DNA of 13,198 nt from Proteobacteria bacterium UBA6729 (GTDB lineage: Bacteria > Pseudomonadota > Gammaproteobacteria > Porifericomitales > Porifericomitaceae). A model generated the notes under the pieces. The model did not search any database. It was not told where the DNA came from and saw only the letters and a program-made list of their open reading frames with translations. The translations under genes were made by a program, and so were the position numbers. Where the stretch lies: assembly GCA_002454015.1 (NCBI GenBank), contig DKIB01000015.1, positions 1 to 13,198 on the forward strand, read 5' to 3'. Positions 1 through 7,630 of the stretch are shown here, in pieces; position 1 is the stretch's first letter; each line of letters starts with the position of its first letter.

Positions 1-1
1 T

Positions 2-121
2 AGTGCCTTACGCGATTTTTTAGCCTTCCAAGTCTTTGAATCTACTATGCTTTTAAAAATGGGTGTTAAACTTGGGTCAAGACTGATGCCTGAGATGACG
101 AACTGTGCTTTCGTTCACTGA
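2..121 (+). CDS. possible 3' end of an unrecognised gene, cut by the window edge
   Basis: Plus-strand frame 2 is open from the first base to a TGA at 119-121 and would encode the last 39 residues of a protein ending in NCAFVH. The other two plus frames are broken early. No minus-strand frame here has a usable start codon before the window edge, so a plus-strand gene end is the only coding reading that fits. I do not recognise the peptide, and 39 codons is short enough to be chance. GC over bases 1-120 is 49/120 (41%), clearly below the GC-rich genes that follow, which hints at a recently acquired or non-coding segment. If real, the gene converges on der. Confidence 0.25.
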   Translation, partial: SALRDFLAFQVFESTMLLKMGVKLGSRLMPEMTNCAFVH

Positions 122-183
122 AGGAATCCACCCAATCTCCGCTTACTTGGGCAGGAGCGATGTGCATTAGGATGGTGTGGGGG
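122..183. other. short convergent intergenic region downstream of der
   Basis: This stretch lies between the possible plus-strand gene end and the der stop codon. The only structure I see is a weak inverted repeat, CCCAA at 131-135 and TTGGG at 147-151, with an 11-base loop and no flanking T-run. That is not enough to call a terminator. Confidence 0.3.
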
Positions 184-1506
184 TTATTTGGGGCGGGTGA
201 ATTCGATGCGGATGGGGTGGCCGGGGAGTTGCAGGGCCTCGCGGATGCGGTTTGACAGGTATTTGCGGTAGCTGGTGGGCAGGTTGCCGCCGCGTCCGTG
301 GATGATGATTTGCAGTGGGCGTTTGCCGCCTGCGTGTGCGTACAGCAGGCGCACCCGGCGGCCGTTCACGACGGGTGGCGGGCGGTGGGCGGTGGCTTCG
401 CGCAGGATGCGGTTCAGGGTGGCGGTGGTGGGTGTGGGGGTGGCGCTGCGGCGTTCCAGTTCGGCACGCAGTGGTTTGATGCCCTGTCCCTTGAGTGCAG
501 ACACGCAATGGATGCGTGCACCGGAGGCGAACCGCAGTTGGTGGCTGATATATGCACGTTTGTCGCGACGCTCGCCGGGGGGTATCAGATCCCACTTGTT
601 GACGACGATGACCAGTCGTCCGCCCCGCTGCAGTGTTTGCCCGGCCAGGCGTGCATCCTGTTCGGTGACTCCTTCCTGGGCATCTACGACCAGCATGACC
701 AGGCTGGCGTCATTCAGTGCGGCCAGGGCGATGCCGGTGATGTATCGGTCCATGTCTGCCTGTACCCGGGCCCGGCGGCGTATCCCTGGAGTATCCACCA
801 GCTGGAAGATCTGGTCGGCATAGCGCATTTCGTTGACTACGTTGTCGTGGGTGGTGCCGGGTACCTCGGAGGTGATCATGCGTGCGCTGCGCAGGAGGCT
901 GTTGACCAGGGTGGATTTGCCGACATTGGGGCGTCCTATGGTGAGGATGTCGGGCGCTGTTGTGGTTGTATCGTGGTGTGGGTGTGGAGCCAGTTGTCCC
1001 AGCAGTGTCTGCATCAGGGTATCCACGCCAGTGCCATGGGTGGCGGATATGGGGTACGGCTGGCCGATGCCTAGGGCATGGAATTCAGTGGCGGCGATCT
1101 CCGGCTCTACACTTTCTGCCTTGTTGACGACGAGGAGGCAGGGGGCCTTCTGTTTGCGTAGTTGTTCAGCGAGGCAGGCATCTGCCGGCAGGGGGCCGGC
1201 CTGGAAGTCTACCAGCCACAGCAGGCAATCCGCGTTGCGTATCTGTTCCAGGGTGCGCTGCATGGCGAGCGCCTCTACGGTGGCTGTGCCGGAGCCCGGC
1301 TGCGCCGCTGCAATGCCCGGCAGGCCGCTGGTATCGAGCAGGCGGTAGGCATATTGCTCAAAGTGCCCGTTGCCCTGCAGGCAATCCCGGGTTATCCCGG
1401 GGATGTTGGCAACCAGGGCGTGGCTGTCGTCCGCCAGACGGTTGAACAGGGTGGATTTGCCGACGTTGGGACGGCCAACGATGGCGATGAGCGGGCCGGA
1501 GTTCAT
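184..1506 (-). CDS. der: ribosome-assembly GTPase Der (EngA), tandem G domains
   Basis: Der is a double GTPase that acts in late assembly of the 50S ribosomal subunit. The 440 residues show the expected order. GTPase domain 1 has a P-loop GRPNVGKS at 11-18, DTSG at 58-61, NKAE at 128-131 and SATHGTG at 154-160. A short His/Thr-rich linker (about 173-186) follows. GTPase domain 2 has GRPNVGKS at 191-198, GTTHD at 217-221, DTPG at 238-241 and NKWD at 303-306. A C-terminal KH-like domain runs from about 345. It is about 50 residues shorter than E. coli Der (490), mainly because the acidic linker is missing. Two oddities stand out: domain 1 has NKAE where NKxD is expected, and domain 2 has GTTHD instead of the common GTTRD. 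The ATG at 1506 follows the bamB stop by 11 bases. No strong ribosome binding site is visible, so translational coupling to bamB is likely. It is the last gene of the operon. Confidence 0.97.
   Translation of the reverse strand: MNSGPLIAIVGRPNVGKSTLFNRLADDSHALVANIPGITRDCLQGNGHFEQYAYRLLDTSGLPGIAAAQPGSGTATVEALAMQRTLEQIRNADCLLWLVDFQAGPLPADACLAEQLRKQKAPCLLVVNKAESVEPEIAATEFHALGIGQPYPISATHGTGVDTLMQTLLGQLAPHPHHDTTTTAPDILTIGRPNVGKSTLVNSLLRSARMITSEVPGTTHDNVVNEMRYADQIFQLVDTPGIRRRARVQADMDRYITGIALAALNDASLVMLVVDAQEGVTEQDARLAGQTLQRGGRLVIVVNKWDLIPPGERRDKRAYISHQLRFASGARIHCVSALKGQGIKPLRAELERRSATPTPTTATLNRILREATAHRPPPVVNGRRVRLLYAHAGGKRPLQIIIHGRGGNLPTSYRKYLSNRIREALQLPGHPIRIEFTRPK
901..1473. repeat. internal repeat in der from the duplicated P-loop
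   Basis: Bases 901-933 and 1441-1473 match at 30 of 33 positions, 540 bases (180 codons) apart. They encode the two P-loops (lysines 17 and 197) and flanking residues of the duplicated GTPase domains. The two copies are more alike at DNA level than the rest of the two domains. Confidence 0.8.
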
Positions 1507-1517
1507 GCCGGTCAGTG

Positions 1518-2687
1518 CTATGGAACGCTGAATGCGGCGACCTTGCCCTGGGCGTGGACGATGAGCAGATCTTCATGCACCAGTGTGGTTGCATGCTTGT
1601 GTCTGCCACTGAGGCGGGTACGCCCGGCCGGGCTGCCATCGTGGTTGTGGAACCAGTGCAGGTAGCCTTCACCATCAGGACAGACTACATAGTCGGCGTA
1701 GGCAATCGGTGCAGACAGCTTGCGGTTCAACAGCTGCTCATGTTCCCACAGCAGTTCTCCGGTGGTGGCGTTGAGGGCGGTCAGGCGGCCTTTCTCATCG
1801 GCTATATATACCTGTCCTTCTGCCCCGGCATCGGCATCGTAGCCGGCCTTGTTGAAGGAGGATACACTGTGGCTCCAGGCGATCTGGCCGGTCAGTACAT
1901 TGACCATGGCCAGTCGTCCCTGGTAACTGGATACCAGCAGGTTGTGGCCTGCCGATTGCAGTTCTGCATCAATGTCGATCATGCGTTCCAGCTCGGTGCT
2001 GCCCGAGGGGGTGGCGATCTCCAGTTCCCAGATCGGCAATCCGGAGTTGAACTCAAGGTTGAGCAGGTGACCACTGTCAAATCCGGCCAGTACGGTGCTG
2101 TCATCGTAGATAAGCGGGGCGCTGGTCCCGTACAGTGACAGGGCCGGAACGCTATCCGTGTATACCCACAGGGTATGACCGTCAGCTGCGGAGAGAGCGA
2201 ACAGCTTGCCGTCCAGGGTGCGTACCAGTACCTTGTCGTCTGCGATTCTGGGGGAGGACAGGATCTCTCCGGTCAGGGTTGCCTCCCATACCAGTTGGCC
2301 GTCCTGCTCGGCGTAGGCCCGTACTTTGGCCTCGCGGGTGCCGACCAGTATCAGGCCTTCGCCAACGCCGGGTCCGGCGGAGATGCGCTGCGCTTTCATG
2401 CGCTGCAGTCTCTTGCCGCTGCTCGCATCCAGTATGGTCAGTTGTCCGTTGGGGGTTGCCAGATACAGGCGTCCGTCCTGCAACACTGGCTGCAGTCCCC
2501 TGATTTCATCGTTGCCCCAGCCGCCCCCGACGTTGGAGGACCAGCGCTTTTGCACGGCTATGGGAGCCTCGATCTCTATCAGTGGCGCAGGTTCCACTGT
2601 GGTGGATTGGAGCAGCTTGCCGTCGCCGCCGCCACAGCCGGCCAGTAGCAGCAGTAGCAGGGCGAGGCTGCCCTGTTGAGTCTTCAA
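1518..2687 (-). CDS. bamB: outer-membrane assembly lipoprotein BamB
   Basis: BamB is a periplasm-facing lipoprotein of the BAM complex that helps insert beta-barrel proteins into the outer membrane. The 389 residues (E. coli 392) begin with a lipoprotein signal peptide: Lys2, a run of leucines at 10-15 and the lipobox LAGC with the lipidated cysteine at 18. The +2 residue is Gly, not the Asp that retains lipoproteins in the inner membrane. The rest is a PQQ-like beta-propeller with repeated blades of the form G-L-LxALxAxxGxxLW, and it keeps the family stretch STELERMIDID. The start is TTG at 2685-2687, overlapping the yfgM stop by four bases. No ATG lies where a signal peptide could follow it, and GGAGGGG at 2693-2699 sits five bases upstream, an excellent ribosome binding site for this TTG. 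yfgM-bamB-der is the usual order. Confidence 0.96.
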   Translation of the reverse strand: MKTQQGSLALLLLLLAGCGGGDGKLLQSTTVEPAPLIEIEAPIAVQKRWSSNVGGGWGNDEIRGLQPVLQDGRLYLATPNGQLTILDASSGKRLQRMKAQRISAGPGVGEGLILVGTREAKVRAYAEQDGQLVWEATLTGEILSSPRIADDKVLVRTLDGKLFALSAADGHTLWVYTDSVPALSLYGTSAPLIYDDSTVLAGFDSGHLLNLEFNSGLPIWELEIATPSGSTELERMIDIDAELQSAGHNLLVSSYQGRLAMVNVLTGQIAWSHSVSSFNKAGYDADAGAEGQVYIADEKGRLTALNATTGELLWEHEQLLNRKLSAPIAYADYVVCPDGEGYLHWFHNHDGSPAGRTRLSGRHKHATTLVHEDLLIVHAQGKVAAFSVP

Positions 2688-3415
2688 CCGGACCCCTCCG
2701 CATCAGCAGCTTCTTTCCGTTCCTCCAGCTCCTCCGGGTCTACGCCCAGGGCTTCCAACTTGATCTTCAGGAATGGCAGGTAGCTCTTATGGGTCTGCAG
2801 CGCGAGTTGATAGGCCTTGCGATAGGCCACAATGGCCTCCGCCGGGCGGGCGCGCAGCTCCTGCAGGTCACCCCAGAGTTCCTGATACATGGCCGATTGC
2901 CCGGCGACGGTGGTGTCTGCCTGTAACTGTTGCTCGGCCTCATCCAGAAAGCGCAGTGCCAGCAACACGCGCACCAGTCGCATGCGGGCGGTGTAGAGCA
3001 GGGCATCGGTGTCGGCGTTGTCGACTACCCATTCCAGATGCCTGCGTGCATTGGCAAGGTGTCCCGCCGAGATTGCCTCGCGGGCGGTGATCAGGGCAGC
3101 CATGCTGGCGTAGGGCGTTTCCGGATACTCATCTTGCAGGATGGTCAGCAGTGCGTTGTACGCAGGGTCCTCTACATCCGCTTCCACCGCTGCGTCTGCG
3201 TCTGTATCTGCAACATCGCTATCGGCCTCGGCAATCGCCTCTCTGAGGTCTTCGTAGAGGTCGGAGGCGACCGCGGCACGTCCCTCGGCACGGAGCTCCC
3301 ACAGCCTCCAGCCCAGCACGGTACTGATGCCCAGCCCCAGCCCCAGACAGACGGAAAGCCCGTTATTTATCCACCAGCGCTTCAGCTTTTCAATTTGTTC
3401 CTGATCCTTGTCCAT
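2684..3415 (-). CDS. yfgM: YfgM-type membrane-anchored TPR protein
   Basis: YfgM is an inner-membrane protein with a periplasmic TPR-like domain. In E. coli it associates with the SecYEG translocon and the chaperone PpiD. The 243 residues show a charged cytoplasmic N-terminus (KLKRWW at 10-15), one transmembrane segment at about 19-36 rich in Gly and Leu, then a helical periplasmic domain whose later part carries TPR-like helices. An Ala/Asp/Glu-rich acidic insert occupies about 63-83, and the C-terminus is also acidic (EELEERKEA). I chose the ATG at 3415. An in-frame TTG 33 bases further upstream exists, but the ATG gives the standard start just ahead of the membrane segment and has GCGGGG upstream. 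It lies 35 bases after hisS and overlaps bamB by four bases. Confidence 0.93.
   Translation of the reverse strand: MDKDQEQIEKLKRWWINNGLSVCLGLGLGISTVLGWRLWELRAEGRAAVASDLYEDLREAIAEADSDVADTDADAAVEADVEDPAYNALLTILQDEYPETPYASMAALITAREAISAGHLANARRHLEWVVDNADTDALLYTARMRLVRVLLALRFLDEAEQQLQADTTVAGQSAMYQELWGDLQELRARPAEAIVAYRKAYQLALQTHKSYLPFLKIKLEALGVDPEELEERKEAADAEGSG
2693..2699 (-). promoter_or_regulatory. strong Shine-Dalgarno that fixes the bamB TTG start
   Basis: On the minus strand this reads GGAGGGG, followed by five bases and then TTG. It lies inside the last codons of yfgM and is the best ribosome binding site I see in the window. It supports reinitiation at the rare TTG start. Confidence 0.75.
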
Positions 3416-3450
3416 GGTTTTTTGCCCCGCTCTACCGTGGCCCCGCAATT

Positions 3451-4740
3451 CTAATCATCCGCGGGGCTGTCGGCAAGTGCACGCCCGTACAGCCGGGCCA
3501 GATGTGTGGCCAACTCCTGCCAGGGCAGGTGTTGTTGTGGTTGGTCGGTACGCAGGGATTTCAGTGCGATGGTGGCATCGGCGTACTCGGTGGCACCCAG
3601 AATCAGTGCGTAGTCGGCCCCGGAGCGGTCCGCCCGGCGCAACTGCCGTTTCAGGTTGCCACCGCCGCAATGCACCAGCAGGCGCAGCCAGGGCAGGTGG
3701 CTGCGTACTGTCTCGGCCAGGGCCATGCCCGGGGCCGGGTCCCCCGCTATCACCAGATAGGCATGGGGGTGTTCCGCGGGGGTGGTTTCGGTGCGCAGTC
3801 CGGCTATGCGTTCCAGGCCGAGGGCAAAGCCGATGGCGGGGACTTGCGGTCCGCCCATCCCCTCCACCAGCAGGTCGTAACGTCCGCCGGCACAGATGGC
3901 ATTCTGGGCACCCTGGCCGGGCAGCAGCCATTCAAATACGGTGGCGGTGTAATAGTCCAGACCCCGTACCAGGCGGCGGTTCACGCGGAACACCACTCCA
4001 CACTGCTGTAGCAGGGCACACAGCGCAGCAAAGTGTTCCCGTGACTCGGTGCACAGGCTGTCCACAATGTCCGGGGCGTCCTGACACAGCGCAACGGTGG
4101 TCGCGTCCTTGCTGTCCAGCAGGCGCAGGGGATTGCGCTGGAGTCGTTCCCGGTCCAGTTTGCACAGTTGGTCGGCGGATGCCAAAAAGTAGCTCTGTAA
4201 CTGCTGCCTGTAGCGTGCCCGATCCTCCGGCGTACCCAGGGTATTCAGTTCCAGTTCGAGGGGGGGCAGCTCCAGTTGCTCCCAGATGCGGTTGCCGATC
4301 AGCAACAGTTCTGCGTCTATATCCGGTCCGGCCAGACCGTATGTCTCAACGCCGATCTGGTCAAACTGGCGCAGGCGTCCCTGTTGGGGGCGCTCATGTC
4401 TGAACATGGGGCCCAGATACCACAGGCGTTGTGGTTCGCTGCTGCGGAACAGGCCATGTTCAATACCGGCGCGCACACATCCGGCGGTGCCCTCGGGTCG
4501 CAGACTCAGCTGCGTGCCACCCCGGTCCGCAAAGGCATACATTTGTTTTTGTACTACGTCGGAGGACTCGCCCATGCCGGAGAAGACTGCACTGTGTTCC
4601 ACTACCGGGAAGCGGATCTCCCTGTAGCCATAGCGATCCAGTACAGTGATGATGCGCTGCTCCAGGGTGCGGCGTCGGGAGGCAGCTCCGGGGAGCAGAT
4701 CATGCATGCCCCGCACGGCCCGGGCGGGCCAGTCAGGCAT
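3451..4740 (-). CDS. hisS: histidyl-tRNA synthetase
   Basis: HisS charges tRNA-His with histidine in the cytoplasm. It is a class II synthetase acting as a dimer. From the ATG at 4740 it is 429 residues (E. coli 424) and starts nine residues before the conserved RGMHD, as in the family. Visible motifs are class II motif 2 (FRHERPQQGR, RQF), the histidine-specific motifs LVRGLDYY and AGGRYD, motif 3 (GFALGLERI), and the C-terminal anticodon-binding domain with CGGGNLKRQLRRAD. The reading frame stays open upstream to ATGs at 4833 and 4827 inside the end of rodZ. These would add 31 or 29 residues rich in His, Ser, Gly and Thr that do not look like HisRS. The 4827 ATG has AGGCG nine bases upstream, whereas the 4740 ATG has no clear ribosome binding site, so the start is uncertain. 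The usual upstream partner ispG is missing. Confidence 0.97.
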   Translation of the reverse strand: MPDWPARAVRGMHDLLPGAASRRRTLEQRIITVLDRYGYREIRFPVVEHSAVFSGMGESSDVVQKQMYAFADRGGTQLSLRPEGTAGCVRAGIEHGLFRSSEPQRLWYLGPMFRHERPQQGRLRQFDQIGVETYGLAGPDIDAELLLIGNRIWEQLELPPLELELNTLGTPEDRARYRQQLQSYFLASADQLCKLDRERLQRNPLRLLDSKDATTVALCQDAPDIVDSLCTESREHFAALCALLQQCGVVFRVNRRLVRGLDYYTATVFEWLLPGQGAQNAICAGGRYDLLVEGMGGPQVPAIGFALGLERIAGLRTETTPAEHPHAYLVIAGDPAPGMALAETVRSHLPWLRLLVHCGGGNLKRQLRRADRSGADYALILGATEYADATIALKSLRTDQPQQHLPWQELATHLARLYGRALADSPADD

Positions 4741-4816
4741 CAGTGCTGCAGTTCCGGATGCAGTGTTGCCGGAGCCCGATTGCTGGTGCCCGTGGGTGAG
4801 GGGGTGAGGCGATGCT

Positions 4817-5689
4817 TCATGGCGCATCGTCATCAGCGCCTACAGTCAGGCGGGCGATGTTGTTGCGGGTGAACGGTTTGATAGCTACCGGCCGACCGGC
4901 ATATTCCACGGTTACACCCTGGGCGTTACCCAACAACACCGACAGGGGCTTCTGCCCGCCGATGCGCAGTTGTTCACCGGCCTCAACCAGTTTGGAGATC
5001 AGCAATTGCCCATGTACATCGCGGATCTCTACCCAGCATTGTTCAGTAAAGCGCAACAGCAATTGCCCATCCGCTACATGGGTTGATCGACTATCGATGT
5101 TTTGCAGTAGCGCTGCGTCTTGTGCTGCAGTGCCCGGCCATGTTGCATCCGGGCGGACCACACGCTGCTCCAGATTTTGCCATGCCGCGAGCTTGCCAGT
5201 GCCGACAGTATCAGCGGCAAGCTGCTCTGGCTGTGCAGGTTCCACAGGCACAGCAAGACTGGTGGGCCGGGTCTGGCTGGTGCTGCGTTGTGTACGTTCT
5301 TGCATCCAGTGTGCCAGTGCCAACCCAATCAGAATGATGGCTACTGTAGCGGTGAGCAGCATCAACTTGCGAGGGAAGCGGTTGAGTGCGACATCCAGAC
5401 CCGGCACCGGGCGCAGGGTCTGGGTTCCCTGAGTGGCGGTGGAGTGACTCTGCAGCAGGGGTTTGCTGTCCAGTTGCAGCAATGTAGCGTAGGCGTGTAT
5501 ATAACCGCGGGTGTACACTGGCTCGGGCAATTGTGCATAATCATCGGCCTCCAGCGCCGTGATGACAGCTGTGGTGAGGTTCAGTTCGCTGGCGATCTTT
5601 TCCACACTCAGGCGTCGCTCAATCCGGTGGCGCTTCAGTGTTTTTCCGGCAGACACCTCCTCAGTCGGCAGAAAATTTGTCTCTGACAT
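4817..5689 (-). CDS. rodZ: cytoskeletal membrane protein RodZ
   Basis: RodZ links the MreB cytoskeleton to the cell-wall elongation machinery across the inner membrane. The 290 residues show the family layout. A cytoplasmic Cro/CI-like helix-turn-helix domain lies at about 13-80 (GKTLKRHRIERRLS, then the Y-T-R-G-Y-I-H-A-Y-A stretch at 59-68). One transmembrane segment lies at about 109-127 after a basic FPRK. An Ala/Pro/Gln-rich linker follows, then a C-terminal periplasmic beta-rich domain (DUF4115-like) from about 208, with CWVEIRD and LLGNAQGV. The ATG at 5689 shares one base with the pilF stop (TGATG) and has AGGGG upstream. The open frame extends 43 codons further up into pilF, but that extension is not RodZ-like. 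The 3' end overlaps the longest possible hisS frame by 17 bases. Confidence 0.94.
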   Translation of the reverse strand: MSETNFLPTEEVSAGKTLKRHRIERRLSVEKIASELNLTTAVITALEADDYAQLPEPVYTRGYIHAYATLLQLDSKPLLQSHSTATQGTQTLRPVPGLDVALNRFPRKLMLLTATVAIILIGLALAHWMQERTQRSTSQTRPTSLAVPVEPAQPEQLAADTVGTGKLAAWQNLEQRVVRPDATWPGTAAQDAALLQNIDSRSTHVADGQLLLRFTEQCWVEIRDVHGQLLISKLVEAGEQLRIGGQKPLSVLLGNAQGVTVEYAGRPVAIKPFTRNNIARLTVGADDDAP

Positions 5690-6483
5690 CAGCGTTGCCC
5701 CTGTGCGCTCAGCTGATGTGCCTCGGGAGAGTCCGGATACAACTTGCGCAGTGTCAACTCGTAGCTGGATATCCCATCTGCATTGTTCAGCCTGCGTTCT
5801 ATTTGTATGGCCAGCCACAGGCTGCGGGGGGTGTGTCGTGCAACGGTCTCATAACGCTGCAGATACGCCCGTGCTACCAGTGCATCGTTGTTCTCCAGCT
5901 GCAGTGTCGCTACCCGCAACAGTGCCAGGGGTATCCTGGGATTGATCTGCAGAGCCTGCAGCAGGTATTGCATGGCCTCGGTCTTTTCGTCAGTCTCAAG
6001 CAGGCAGGAGGCCAGATTGGTGTACGGTATCTCCGGTGTTTCATACAGAGGATTGGTGGCGGCCTTCAGAAAGTATTCACGGGCCTGCTGATATTTCTTC
6101 GTGCTACACAGAAATTGGGCGTAGGAGTCCAGGGCGCTGGAGTTATTTGGTGCCAGGGCCAGGGCACGTTGCAGATGCTGTTCCGCACGATTCAGATCCT
6201 GAGTGCGCCGGTAGAAATGACCGAGCAGCACGTGTGTAGCATAATAATCCGGGGCCAGTTTGAGTGCCCGTTGCAAGCGGTTGTTCGCGATTTCCATATT
6301 GTTCTGCTGCATGTAGGCCATGGCCACCTTGAGGTTTGCATCGGCGGCCTTCAGCGCCTGCTCTTTGGGCAGCTTCGGGATCGGCGCATCCAGCGAGACC
6401 GGGTCGGTGTTCAGCAACCCGCAGCCGGTCAGCAGTGCCAGCGTCAACAGCAGGGTCGGGGGGTGGTGCCGCCATCGTATCAT
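5689..6483 (-). CDS. pilF: type IV pilus biogenesis lipoprotein PilF/PilW
   Basis: PilF (PilW in some systems) is an outer-membrane lipoprotein pilotin needed for multimerisation of the PilQ secretin in type IV pili. The 264 residues start with a lipoprotein signal peptide (hydrophobic 10-18, lipobox LLTGC with cysteine 21). They continue as tandem TPR helices from about 45 to 240, for example ALKLAPDYYATHVLLGHFY and RALALAPNNSSAL. Pseudomonas PilF has similar length and build. The ATG at 6483 overlaps the rlmN stop by four bases (ATGA) and the stop shares a base with the rodZ start. Position between rlmN and rodZ is the normal gammaproteobacterial context. Its presence suggests a type IV pilus encoded elsewhere in the genome, which is inference. 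Confidence 0.94.
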   Translation of the reverse strand: MIRWRHHPPTLLLTLALLTGCGLLNTDPVSLDAPIPKLPKEQALKAADANLKVAMAYMQQNNMEIANNRLQRALKLAPDYYATHVLLGHFYRRTQDLNRAEQHLQRALALAPNNSSALDSYAQFLCSTKKYQQAREYFLKAATNPLYETPEIPYTNLASCLLETDEKTEAMQYLLQALQINPRIPLALLRVATLQLENNDALVARAYLQRYETVARHTPRSLWLAIQIERRLNNADGISSYELTLRKLYPDSPEAHQLSAQGQR

Positions 6484-7604
6484 GGCAATGCCGTCGGTGC
6501 GGGTTGCAGACGCTTGGCGCGCGGTTGTACCCGACCTGTCAGTTGGCCACAGGCGGCGGCAATGTCGGCACCCCGCGTTCTGCGCAGTGTTACCGACGCG
6601 CCACCGTCTATCAGGATGGCCTGAAATTGTTCCGTGACCTCAGCCGTACTGGGCCGGAAGCGGGCGCCCGGATATGGATTGAAGGGGATCAGGTTCAGCT
6701 TGCAGGGCAGATCATCCAGCAACACCAGCAGTTGTTGTGCCTGTGCGGGCGAGTCGTTTACATTGCCGAGCAGCGTATACTCAAAGGTTGGCTTGTCACC
6801 ACCGCGCAGGGCACAAAACTCACGGCAGGCCTCCAACAGCCGTGCCAGCGGATAACTGCGATTGATCGGCACCAGTTGGTCGCGCAATGCATCGTCTGTG
6901 GCGTGCAGTGATACCGCCAGGCTGGCACGACTTTCCCTGGCCAATCTGGCGATGCCGGGTATCACGCCCGCCGTGCTGACTGTCACCCGGCGTCGCGACA
7001 GATTGTAGGCACTGGGGTCCAGCATCAGGTTGACTGCGGGTAACACATTGTCGCAATTCAACAGTGGCTCGCCCATGCCCATGAACACCACGTTAGTCAA
7101 TGCTGTGCCTGCTTCCGCAGCAAGGATTTGCTGTACGCGCCAGAGCTGACCCACGATCTCCCAGGTGTTCAGGTTGCGATTGAATCCGCCTGCCCCGGTC
7201 GCACAAAAACTGCAGGCCAGTGGACAGCCAGCCTGTGCAGAGACGCACAGTGTGCCGCGTTGGGGGCCGGGGATATATACGGTTTCTACGGCGATGCCAT
7301 CCGCCAGTTGCAACAGCCACTTGCGGACTCCGTCCCGGGCCTGATGTTCGGCTGTGAGCTCCGGCAACGCCAGCCGGGTGCAAGCCTCCAACCGACTGCG
7401 CAGGGCCTGACTGAGGTCGGTCATGGCATTGAAGTCCAGGATCCGCCGCGAGTGTATCCACTTGATCAACTGGTGAGCCCGAAACTTGCGTTCCCCCAGC
7501 TCATCCAGATAAGACTCCAGCCCGGCCCGGTCACATCCCAGCAGATTAACCATACGGGCGGCCTGCTCGCCTGCCGGGACCGGGGTAACATTATCTACAG
7601 CCAT
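6480..7604 (-). CDS. rlmN: dual-specificity rRNA/tRNA adenine-C2 methyltransferase RlmN
   Basis: RlmN is a radical SAM enzyme that methylates C2 of A2503 in 23S rRNA and A37 in some tRNAs. From the ATG at 7604 it is 374 residues (E. coli 384). The radical SAM cluster motif CxxxCxxC is at 127, 131 and 134 (CPLACSFC). The cysteine that carries the methylene intermediate is at 352 in TRGADIAAACGQL. GMGEPLLN and RRVTVSTAGV are typical SAM-binding stretches. The N-terminal accessory domain (MVNLLG, KFRAHQLIKW) is intact. Another in-frame ATG at 7619 would add MLCHV. Neither start has a clear ribosome binding site, and the shorter one fits the family better. It follows ndk by 26 bases. Confidence 0.96.
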   Translation of the reverse strand: MAVDNVTPVPAGEQAARMVNLLGCDRAGLESYLDELGERKFRAHQLIKWIHSRRILDFNAMTDLSQALRSRLEACTRLALPELTAEHQARDGVRKWLLQLADGIAVETVYIPGPQRGTLCVSAQAGCPLACSFCATGAGGFNRNLNTWEIVGQLWRVQQILAAEAGTALTNVVFMGMGEPLLNCDNVLPAVNLMLDPSAYNLSRRRVTVSTAGVIPGIARLARESRASLAVSLHATDDALRDQLVPINRSYPLARLLEACREFCALRGGDKPTFEYTLLGNVNDSPAQAQQLLVLLDDLPCKLNLIPFNPYPGARFRPSTAEVTEQFQAILIDGGASVTLRRTRGADIAAACGQLTGRVQPRAKRLQPAPTALP

Positions 7605-7630
7605 GACGTGACATAGCATCCCGATGGCAG

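Noticed and set aside
131..151. CCCAA/TTGGG inverted repeat as a terminator for der
   Set aside because: The five-base stem, eleven-base loop and lack of a T-run make it too weak.
298..1074. 258-codon plus-strand open frame opposite der
   Set aside because: It is antisense to der with its full set of GTPase motifs, and its Gly/Cys-rich translation is not protein-like.
901..1473. direct repeat in der as a sign of a mobile element or recent duplication
   Set aside because: It encodes the two P-loops of an ancient domain duplication shared by all Der proteins.
3408..4403. 331-codon plus-strand open frame opposite hisS
   Set aside because: It is Pro/Arg/Gly-rich, lacks domain features and mirrors hisS; a GC-driven chance frame.
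5690..5818. 43-codon upstream extension of rodZ
   Set aside because: It overlaps pilF, is not RodZ-like, and the ATG at 5689 has a ribosome binding site and the usual stop-start overlap.
5638..6624. 328-codon plus-strand open frame opposite rodZ/pilF
   Set aside because: It lies antisense to two well-supported genes, is Gln/Cys/Gly-rich with no recognisable domain, and is a codon-bias shadow.
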